NCBI GenBank assembly: GCA_046295215.1
Contig: JBKBNP010000020.1
Coordinates: 11,283 to 75,282 of the forward strand
DNA: 64,000 nucleotides
Origin: Szabonella sp046295215
GTDB lineage: Bacteria > Pseudomonadota > Alphaproteobacteria > Rhodobacterales > Rhodobacteraceae
Reading direction: 5' to 3'
Part shown: positions 57,865 through 64,000 of the stretch, one piece after another
Position numbering within the stretch: the stretch's first letter is position 1
Layout of the letters: each line of letters opens with the position of its first letter
Notes under the pieces: model-generated
Told to the model about the DNA's origin: nothing
Database searches by the model: none
Seen by the model: only the letters and a program-made list of their open reading frames with translations
Position numbers and translations under genes: made by a program

Positions 57865-59061
57865 TCAGGTGACGCGCGCGCGCTGGCGGTATTCGGGGCG
57901 GTCCCAGCGGCTTTCGGCCATGATCCCGGCAAGGGTGGCCACTGCGCGGTCGACATCCGCATCACTGGTGTAAAGCGGGGTAAAGCCGAAGCGCAGGATG
58001 TCGGGCGCGCGGAAATCGCCGATGACACCTTCGGCGATCAGCGCCTGCATGATGGCATAGCCCTGCGCATGGCGGAACGACACCTGGCTGCCGCGCGCAT
58101 CATGGTCGCGCGGGGTGGCAAGCGTCAGGTCGGGGCAGGCGGCCTCCACCCCCGCGATGAACCGGTCGGTCAGCGCCAGCGACCGGGTGCGCAGATCGGC
58201 CATGTCCACACCGTTCCAGACATCGAGCGCGGCGTCGAGGGCCGCGAGTTGCAGGATTGCCGGGGTTCCGACACGCATCCGTTCCACCCCCGCGCCGGGG
58301 CGGTAGTCCAGATCGAAGGCGAAGGGAGCCTCATGCCCCAGCCAACCTGACAGGGCGGGGCGGGCGCGGTCCTGATTCCGGGGGGCGACATAGATGAAGG
58401 CCGGGCCGCCGGGGCCGGAATTGAGGTATTTGTAGGTGCAGCCCACGGCGAAATCCGCCCCGCCGCCCGCCACATCCACCGGCAGCGCGCCCGCACTATG
58501 CGCCAGATCCCAGACCGCGAGCGCGCCCGCCGCATGGGCCTGCGCGGTCAGCGCGGGCATGTCATGGCGCCTGCCGGTGCGGTAGTCCACCTCGGTCAGC
58601 ATCAGCACGGCCACGCTGTCGTCGATATGGGCCGCGACCTCCTCCGGCGCGACGGCTTTCAGGCTGTAGCCATCGCCCAGCGTGCGGCACAGCCCCTCGG
58701 CCATGTAAAGGTCCGAGGGGAAGTTGCCGGTATCGGACAGGATCACCCGGCGCCCCGGCACCATGTCCAGCGCCGAGGCCAGCGCCTGATAGACCTTGAT
58801 CGAGAGCGTGTCGCCCATCACGACCGCGCCCGGCTCCGCCCCGATCAGCCGCCCGATGCGGTCGCCGATCCGGCTTGGCATCTCCATCCACCCGGCGCGG
58901 TTCCAGCCGGTGATGACCATCTTGCCCCATTCCTCCGTCACGGTCTGTGCGACACGCGCAGCGGCGGCGCGGGGCAGCGGACCCAGAGAGTTTCCGTCCA
59001 GATAGACGAGCCCTTCGGGCAGGTCGAACAGGGCGCGGGTGGCGTTGAAATCGGTGGGCAT
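57865..59061 (-). CDS. kynU: Kynureninase
   Basis: This 398-residue PLP enzyme has FDLPEGLVYLDGNSLGPLPR, RRVILSDTGNFPSDLYMAEG, WDLAHSAGALPVDVAGGGAD and the PLP lysine in VGCTYKYLNSGPGGPAFIYV. It cleaves kynurenine to anthranilate and alanine. AGGAGG lies before the ATG. It precedes kynA on the minus strand, so the two steps may be co-transcribed. A perfect palindrome, TTCAAGCTTGAA, lies 47 bases upstream of the start and may be a regulator site. Confidence 0.96.
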   Translation of the reverse strand: MPTDFNATRALFDLPEGLVYLDGNSLGPLPRAAAARVAQTVTEEWGKMVITGWNRAGWMEMPSRIGDRIGRLIGAEPGAVVMGDTLSIKVYQALASALDMVPGRRVILSDTGNFPSDLYMAEGLCRTLGDGYSLKAVAPEEVAAHIDDSVAVLMLTEVDYRTGRRHDMPALTAQAHAAGALAVWDLAHSAGALPVDVAGGGADFAVGCTYKYLNSGPGGPAFIYVAPRNQDRARPALSGWLGHEAPFAFDLDYRPGAGVERMRVGTPAILQLAALDAALDVWNGVDMADLRTRSLALTDRFIAGVEAACPDLTLATPRDHDARGSQVSFRHAQGYAIMQALIAEGVIGDFRAPDILRFGFTPLYTSDADVDRAVATLAGIMAESRWDRPEYRQRARVT

Positions 59062-59107
59062 GGCGGATCCTCCTGTAGAGAACAGTCATAAAGGCGCAGA
59101 AAACAAT

Positions 59108-59119
59108 TTCAAGCTTGAA
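59108..59119. promoter_or_regulatory. TTCAAGCTTGAA palindrome upstream of kynU
   Basis: A perfect 12-base palindrome embedded in AATTTCAAGCTTGAAGCTAT lies 47 bases before the kynU start, in an AT-rich stretch. It could be a binding site for a kynurenine-responsive regulator (Lrp-type KynR in other bacteria), but that link is not shown here. Confidence 0.4.
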
Positions 59120-59308
59120 GCTATTTAAGGATCTGATCCGGTGGGCGGCATGCCCTTTGGCTTTGCCGATCCGATTACCTGTCGCATTTTCTACGCAACA
59201 GGACGGTTTCCGGCATCGCGTCTTGTGAAATTATATTGCGCGGTGTTTAAGGAACGCTGACAGCACAACCGGCGCAGGACGCTGCGTCACCATACGGGGG
59301 ATAAGCAT

Positions 59309-60880
59309 TTGAAAATCGGGGCTCCGAGGGAGATTTTCGAAGGCGAGAATCGTGTCGCCATGACGCCGGATTCCGCAGTCCAGTTGCAAAAACTGGGCCA
59401 TAGCTGCGTGATCGAGACGGGGGCGGGCGCAAAGGCCGGGTTTTCGGACGCGACCTATGCGGCGGCGGGCGTGGAGGTGGTCAAGACCGCGGCTGCGCTT
59501 TTCAAAGCTGCCGATGTGATCGTTAAAGTGCGGGGACCGGAAGAAAAAGAAGCCAAACTGCTGCGCGAGGGGCAGACGCTGATTTCCTTCTTCTGGCCTG
59601 CGCAGAACGAGGCGCTGCTGAAACTGGTGGCCGAAAAGGGCGCCACGGTGGTTGCCATGGACATGGTGCCGCGGATTTCCCGCGCGCAGAAGATGGACGC
59701 GCTGTCCTCCATGGCCAATATCGCGGGCTACCGCGCGGTGATCGAGGCGGGCAACAATTTCGGTCGCTTCTTTACGGGTCAGGTGACGGCGGCGGGCAAG
59801 GTTCCGCCCGCCAAGGTGCTGATCGTGGGGGCGGGGGTTGCGGGGCTTGCGGCCATCGGCACCTCAACCAGCCTCGGGGCGATCACCTATGCCTTCGACG
59901 TGCGCCCCGAAGTGGCCGAGCAAATCGAATCCATGGGCGCCGAATTCGTGTTTCTTGAATTCGAGGAGGCGCAGGACGGGGCGGCGACGGGTGGCTATGC
60001 CGCGCCCTCTTCCCCCGAGTTCCGTGAAAAGCAGCTTGCGAAATTCCGCGAATTGGCCCCCGAGGTCGATATTGTCATCACCACGGCGCTGATCCCCGGA
60101 CGGCCCGCGCCGAAGCTCTGGACCGAGGATATGGTCCGCATGATGAAGCCCGGATCGGTGGTCGTGGACCTTGCCGCCGAACGCGGCGGCAACTGCGACC
60201 TCACCGTGCCCGACGACAAGATCGTGACCGACAATGGCGTGACCATCGTCGGCTATACCGATTTCCCGAGCCGGATGGCCGCGCAGGCGTCCACGCTTTA
60301 TTCAAACAATATCAGGCACATGCTGACCGATCTTACACCGAAGAAGGACGGTGTGATCGACCACAACATGGAAGATGACGTGATCCGGGGCGCGACCGTG
60401 TCGCATCAGGGTGCCGTGACCTTCCCGCCGCCGCCGCCCAAGATCGCCGCGATTGCCGCGGCCAAGCCGAAACCCAAGGTGGTGGAACTGACCCCTGCCG
60501 AGAAGCGCGCGCAGGAGGTGGTCGCCTTCAAGACGCAGACCCGCAATCAGGTCACGCTGCTGGCGGTCGGGGGCGCGCTTTTGCTGGGGGTCGGTCTCGT
60601 GGCACCTGCCAGCTTCATGCAGCATTTCATCGTCTTCGTGCTGGCGGTCTTCGTCGGCTTTCAGGTCATCTGGAATGTCAGCCACAGCCTGCACACGCCC
60701 CTGATGGCGATCACCAATGCGATTTCCTCGATCATCATTCTGGGGGCGCTGATGCAGATCGGGTCGGGCTCGTATCTGGTGATCCTGCTCGCGGCACTTT
60801 CGGTCTTCATGGCTGGTATCAACATCTTCGGGGGCTTCCTCGTGACCCGGCGCATGCTCGCCATGTTCCAGAAATCCTGA
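59309..60880 (+). CDS. pntA: NAD(P) transhydrogenase subunit alpha, single chain
   Basis: This 523-residue PntA has the NAD-binding domain I (AlaDH/PNT-like, about residues 1-370; VPRISRAQKMDALSSMANIA, VLIVGAGVAGLAAIGTSTSL) and a C-terminal membrane domain with three to four helices (about 410-520; HSLHTPLMAITNAISSIIIL). The chain is fused, unlike the split PntAA/PntAB of some alphaproteobacteria. The start is TTG 59309 (MKIGAPREIFEGENRVAMTP), with GGGGGATAAGCA upstream. With PntB it couples the proton gradient to NADPH production. It is divergent from kynU. Confidence 0.95.
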   Translation: MKIGAPREIFEGENRVAMTPDSAVQLQKLGHSCVIETGAGAKAGFSDATYAAAGVEVVKTAAALFKAADVIVKVRGPEEKEAKLLREGQTLISFFWPAQNEALLKLVAEKGATVVAMDMVPRISRAQKMDALSSMANIAGYRAVIEAGNNFGRFFTGQVTAAGKVPPAKVLIVGAGVAGLAAIGTSTSLGAITYAFDVRPEVAEQIESMGAEFVFLEFEEAQDGAATGGYAAPSSPEFREKQLAKFRELAPEVDIVITTALIPGRPAPKLWTEDMVRMMKPGSVVVDLAAERGGNCDLTVPDDKIVTDNGVTIVGYTDFPSRMAAQASTLYSNNIRHMLTDLTPKKDGVIDHNMEDDVIRGATVSHQGAVTFPPPPPKIAAIAAAKPKPKVVELTPAEKRAQEVVAFKTQTRNQVTLLAVGGALLLGVGLVAPASFMQHFIVFVLAVFVGFQVIWNVSHSLHTPLMAITNAISSIIILGALMQIGSGSYLVILLAALSVFMAGINIFGGFLVTRRMLAMFQKS

Positions 60881-60893
60881 GGAGGAGGGGCTA

Positions 60894-62327
60894 ATGGATT
60901 ACGGTTTCACCACCGCCGCCTATGTTGTCGCGGCCATTCTGTTCATCCTCTCGCTCGGCGGGCTGTCCGGTCAGGAAAGCGCCAAGCGCGCGGTCTGGTA
61001 TGGCATGGCCGGCATGGCGCTGGCGATCTTTGCCACGTTGATCGGGCCGGGGGCCGGGCTCTGGGGCGTATCGGTCATCCTGATCGCCATGGGCGGCGCG
61101 ATTGGCTGGAATGTCGCCAACCGCGTGCAGATGACGGAAATGCCGCAGCTTGTGGCCGCGATGCACAGCCTTGTCGGCCTTGCGGCGGTCTTTGTCGGCT
61201 TCAATGCCGATATCGAACTGACCCGCGTTCTGGGCATGGATGCGCTGGCGCGGCAGGGGCTGGAAGGCTTTGCCGCCGTGCTGGCCAAGAAGGACGGGGT
61301 GGAGGTTTCCATCCTGCGGGTCGAGGTGTTCCTTGGCGTGTTCATCGGGGCCGTGACCTTCACCGGGTCGGTCGTGGCCTTTGGCAAGCTGGCGGGCAAG
61401 GTCGATACCACCGCCAAGAAACTGCCGGGCGGGCATCTTTTGAACGCGGGCGCAGCCCTGGGGTCGGTCATTCTGGGCGTGATGTATTTCAACGATGCCG
61501 GGATCTGGACGCTGGTTCTGATGACGCTTCTGGCCTTCTTCATCGGCTATCACCTCATCATGGGCATCGGTGGGGCCGACATGCCGGTGGTCGTGTCGAT
61601 GCTCAACAGCTATTCCGGCTGGGCGGCGGCGGCGATCGGGTTCAGCCTTGGCAATGACCTGCTGATCGTGGTCGGCGCGCTGGTCGGATCGAGCGGTGCG
61701 ATCCTGAGCTACATCATGTGCAAGGCGATGAACCGCTCGTTCATCTCGGTCATTCTGGGTGGCTTTGGCGGCCCGGCGGGCGAACAGATGGCGGTGGAGG
61801 GCGAACAGATCGCCATTGACGCCGAAGGAGTGGCAGCCGCGCTGAATGATGCGGATAGCGTCATCATCATCCCCGGCTATGGCATGGCGGTGGCACAGGC
61901 GCAGCAGTCGGTTTCCGAACTGACCCGCAAGCTGCGCGCCAGGGGCAAGACCGTGCGCTTTGCCATCCATCCGGTTGCAGGCCGTCTGCCAGGGCATATG
62001 AACGTGCTGCTGGCCGAGGCGAAGGTGCCTTATGACATCGTGCTGGAAATGGACGAGATCAACGAGGATTTCCCCGAAACCGACGTGGCCATCGTCATCG
62101 GCTCCAATGACATCGTGAACCCGGCGGCACAGGAAGACCCGAACAGCCCCATCGCGGGGATGCCGGTCTTGGAATGCTGGAAGGCGAAACAGGTGTTTGT
62201 CAGCAAACGCGGGCAGGGCACCGGCTATTCCGGGATCGAGAACCCGCTGTTCTACAAGGAGAACACGCGGATGTTCTATGGCGACGCCAAGAAGTCGCTC
62301 GATGCGCTGCTGCCGATGATCGACTGA
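60894..62327 (+). CDS. pntB: NAD(P) transhydrogenase subunit beta
   Basis: This 477-residue PntB has an N-terminal membrane region with about nine helices (residues 1-260; MPQLVAAMHSLVGLAAVFVG, LIMGIGGADMPVVVSMLNSY) and a C-terminal NADP-binding domain III (about 300-477; VIIIPGYGMAVAQAQQSVSE, GYSGIENPLFYKENTRMFYG). It starts 14 bases after pntA with GAGGAGGGGCTA upstream. Residues for the proton path lie in the membrane part. A strong terminator follows the gene. Confidence 0.97.
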   Translation: MDYGFTTAAYVVAAILFILSLGGLSGQESAKRAVWYGMAGMALAIFATLIGPGAGLWGVSVILIAMGGAIGWNVANRVQMTEMPQLVAAMHSLVGLAAVFVGFNADIELTRVLGMDALARQGLEGFAAVLAKKDGVEVSILRVEVFLGVFIGAVTFTGSVVAFGKLAGKVDTTAKKLPGGHLLNAGAALGSVILGVMYFNDAGIWTLVLMTLLAFFIGYHLIMGIGGADMPVVVSMLNSYSGWAAAAIGFSLGNDLLIVVGALVGSSGAILSYIMCKAMNRSFISVILGGFGGPAGEQMAVEGEQIAIDAEGVAAALNDADSVIIIPGYGMAVAQAQQSVSELTRKLRARGKTVRFAIHPVAGRLPGHMNVLLAEAKVPYDIVLEMDEINEDFPETDVAIVIGSNDIVNPAAQEDPNSPIAGMPVLECWKAKQVFVSKRGQGTGYSGIENPLFYKENTRMFYGDAKKSLDALLPMID

Positions 62328-62353
62328 TCCAGGCCGAAGGGTCCGACCGCACG

Positions 62354-62384
62354 CGCCCCGACCCTGAAAAGGGCCGGGGCGTTT
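62354..62384 (+). terminator. Rho-independent terminator after pntB
   Basis: CGCCCCG-A-CCCT (62354-62365) pairs with AGGG-C-CGGGGCG (62370-62381) around a GAAA loop, with one A/C mismatch. TTTGCTGTTT follows. It lies 27 bases after the pntB stop. Confidence 0.88.
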
Positions 62385-62509
62385 GCTGTTTCAGGCCCGG
62401 CAGGCGTGGCCGAAATGCCAGTGTGCCAATGTGTGCCGCGTTTGCGAGGCTTTGCGGCTTTCCCCCGCTTGCCGGGGCGCTATGACAAAAGGAAATCAGG
62501 AAGCGCCCG

Positions 62510-63793
62510 ATGTCCGAAACCGACGATCACCCTCTCCGCTATGCGCTGGTGAACGAACTGCACGCCCGGCCCTTTCCCGTGCTGGACGTGCCTTGCCACG
62601 CGGTCTATGTCGCCTTCAAGGAGCCTGTGGACGCGGCCAACCGCGACCGGGACAAGGACCGCGCGCATCTTCTGTCCTTGCTCGACCGTCATGGATCGGC
62701 GCATCCGCAACCCGACGCCACGCATTTTTCCGGCCCCATCGGGCGGCATGAGCTGAAATGGGAAAGCCATACCGAGTTCGTGACCTATTCGGCCTTTGGC
62801 CCTGGACTGTCGGAACGGCCCTTCGATCCGGCCAAGGCGGCGGTCTTTCCCGAAAGCTGGCTTGCGGCGGCACCGGGCAAGCGTCTGGTGTCGCTCCTGA
62901 TCCGGGTCGAGGCGATGCCTGCGGACGAGGCCGAGATGATGGCGCGGCTGGAGGATTGGTTCGTGCCCGAAAGCCTGACGGCGGCGCGGGTGGTGGAGGG
63001 GGCAGCGGTTGTGGCGGGCGATTTCCGCATCGATCCGGCCGGGCATATGCGCTTTGCCGTATTCGTGAAACCGGGTACCGGGGCGCGTCGGGTGGGCCGG
63101 ATCGTGCAGCGGCTCTGCGAGATCGAAACCTATCGCGCCATGTCCATGCTGGGGCTGATCCGGTCGCGGGTGCTGAGTTCGCGGCTGAACCAGCTTGATC
63201 CGAAGCTGACAGCCCTTGTGTCCGGGCTGGACAAGAACGACCAATCCCCCGAGGCGGCGCTGCATGCGCTGCTGGCGATCTCGGCCGAGCTGGAGCGGCT
63301 TGCGGTGCAGTTCTTCTTCCGGTTCGGCGCAACGGCGGCCTATGAGGCCATCGTGAATCAGCGCATCGCCGTGCTGCGCGAAAGCCGGATCGAGGGGCGG
63401 CAATCCTTTGGCGAGTTCATGATGCGCCGCTATGACCCCGCGATGCGCACGGTGAAATCGGCGGAAGGCCGGTTGCGCAACATGTCCGAACGCGCCGAAC
63501 GCGCGGCGGAACTTCTGCGCACCCGGGTCGATGTGGAACGGTCGGCGCAGAACCAGCTTCTCCTCGAAAGCATGGACAAGCGGGCCGATCTGCAATTGCG
63601 GCTGCAACGCACGGTGGAAGGCCTCTCGACTGTGGCGATCAGCTATTACGCGGTGAACCTTGCCGCCTATCTGGTCGGGCCGCTGACCGAACCCATGGGC
63701 CTGTCCAAGGGCCTGACCATGGCACTTCTGACGCCTGCGGTGATCGGGGCGGTCTGGCTGATGGTGCGCCGGATCCGCATGGCCATTCACTGA
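62510..63793 (+). CDS. DUF3422 family membrane protein
   Basis: This 427-residue protein starts with the conserved LRYALVNELHARPFPVLDVP and has PIGRHELKWESHTEFVTYSA, LVSLLIRVEAMPADE and a coiled-coil region ending in two C-terminal membrane segments (VAISYYAVNLAAYLVGPLTE, GLTMALLTPAVIGAVWLMVR). This is the DUF3422 layout. Function is unknown, and the ATP-free, CorA-like end suggests an inner-membrane protein. It stands alone between the pntB terminator and repeat copy 6. GGAAATCAGGAAGCGCCCG precedes the ATG. Confidence 0.92.
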   Translation: MSETDDHPLRYALVNELHARPFPVLDVPCHAVYVAFKEPVDAANRDRDKDRAHLLSLLDRHGSAHPQPDATHFSGPIGRHELKWESHTEFVTYSAFGPGLSERPFDPAKAAVFPESWLAAAPGKRLVSLLIRVEAMPADEAEMMARLEDWFVPESLTAARVVEGAAVVAGDFRIDPAGHMRFAVFVKPGTGARRVGRIVQRLCEIETYRAMSMLGLIRSRVLSSRLNQLDPKLTALVSGLDKNDQSPEAALHALLAISAELERLAVQFFFRFGATAAYEAIVNQRIAVLRESRIEGRQSFGEFMMRRYDPAMRTVKSAEGRLRNMSERAERAAELLRTRVDVERSAQNQLLLESMDKRADLQLRLQRTVEGLSTVAISYYAVNLAAYLVGPLTEPMGLSKGLTMALLTPAVIGAVWLMVRRIRMAIH

Positions 63794-63801
63794 GGCATGC
63801 C

Positions 63802-63857
63802 GCCGGGGACTTTGCGCCCCCGGACCCCCGCAGGATATTTGAGGACATAAAAAGGGG
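63802..63857 (+). repeat. GAGGATATTT-type intergenic hairpin repeat, copy 6
   Basis: CCGGGG-actttgcg-CCCCCGG forms the first stem, followed by ACCCCCGCAGGATATTTGAG and GACATAAAAAGG. It lies nine bases after the DUF3422 stop and ends shortly before the insertion-sequence terminus. A small stem GGCAG-CGGCTTTTT-CTGCC follows at 63857-63875. Confidence 0.68.
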
Positions 63858-63880
63858 CAGCGGCTTTTTCTGCCGCGCCA

Positions 63881-64000
63881 GAGCTCTGTTGCACAAATCG
63901 GCTGATGGCCGGACTGCCCCTAACCCCGGACAGACCTATCCTGCGACCTTCGTGACGGGGATGCCGAGCGCGGTATAGCCGTTCAGCACGGCGACACGAA
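63881..64000 (-). mobile_element. End of an IS5-family insertion sequence (continues outside the window)
   Basis: The sequence from GAGCTCTGTTGCACAAATCG (63881-63900) resembles terminal inverted repeats of IS5-type elements (GGCT(C/T)TGTTGCA..AAATC). It is followed on the minus strand by the last residues of a transposase, stopping 55 bases from the terminus. The other end and the target duplication lie beyond the window. Confidence 0.7.
63936..64000 (-). CDS. IS5-type transposase, C-terminal end only
   Basis: The minus-strand frame entering from the right edge reads RVAVLNGYTALGIPVTKVAG and then TAG at 63936-63938. This matches the usual tail of IS5/IS903-type DDE transposases in alphaproteobacteria (..VLN.FT.LG.P.T..). 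Only 20 residues are visible, so whether the gene is intact cannot be judged. Confidence 0.68.
   Translation of the reverse strand, partial: RVAVLNGYTALGIPVTKVAG

Overview
The window is a G+C-rich bacterial chromosome segment whose gene content points to an alphaproteobacterium of the Rhodobacterales (Rhodobacteraceae-like). Pointers are a GapR/DUF2312 protein, aerobic CobS/CobT cobaltochelatase subunits, a fused single-chain PntA with PntB, RutR-type regulators, a short-chain fatty-acyl XRE regulator, an SSS-type sensor kinase and a DddQ/DddL-type cupin. No rRNA, tRNA or CRISPR array was seen. Almost all of the sequence is coding, and no gene-free stretch exceeds 300 bases.

Layout. 1-1526: the 5' end of a fasciclin-domain protein, then an ECF sigma factor with its anti-sigma factor. 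1667-12912: a pyrimidine/hydantoin catabolism island with two RutR-like TetR regulators, each beside TTGACC-N4-GGTCA(A/G) operators. It encodes an omega-amino acid:pyruvate aminotransferase, a cupin, a heme-degrading-domain protein, an N-carbamoyl-beta-alanine amidohydrolase, a dihydropyrimidinase, an SDR with a degenerate active site, and a four-gene THI5/NMT1-type ABC importer. Together these could import and open dihydropyrimidines or hydantoins and move beta-alanine to malonate semialdehyde. The first enzyme, dihydropyrimidine dehydrogenase, is not in the window.

13060-17825: an XRE/ScfR regulator, a CheY-like receiver, a small membrane protein and a symporter-histidine kinase fusion. 17835-24629: a lipoprotein, SufE, DUF427, aminopeptidase P, CobT and CobS. 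24797-28731: tgt followed by cytochrome c maturation genes ccmABCDG. 28740-33310: a 48-residue small ORF, malate synthase G, DUF2256 with a cryptochrome/photolyase, and a small membrane protein. 33468-41881: aminopeptidase N, an SDR, a DMSP-lyase-like cupin behind a hairpin that covers its ribosome binding site, an acyltransferase, gatB, and DUF1353 and DUF4177-like proteins.

41999-44214: a persulfide/sulfide detoxification operon (ETHE1-like MBL protein, two YeeE/YedE channel halves, a DUF442 protein). 44419-54971: a TraR/DksA finger protein, a crotonase with a degenerate dehydrogenase half, gapR, an unpaired iron-type permease, an exported CHAT protease convergent with an exported helical protein, and a C26 peptidase. 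55031-63793: D-lyxose isomerase, L,D-transpeptidase, kynA and kynU, pntAB and DUF3422. 63881-64000: one end of an IS5-type insertion sequence that continues past the window.

A hairpin-rich intergenic repeat ending in the core GAGGATATTT occurs six times, mostly between a stop codon and the next gene's ribosome binding site. The most interesting leads are the two-regulator RutR circuit, the hairpin-masked cupin gene, the CHAT/helical-protein pair, the two enzymes with lost catalytic residues, and the dispersed repeat.
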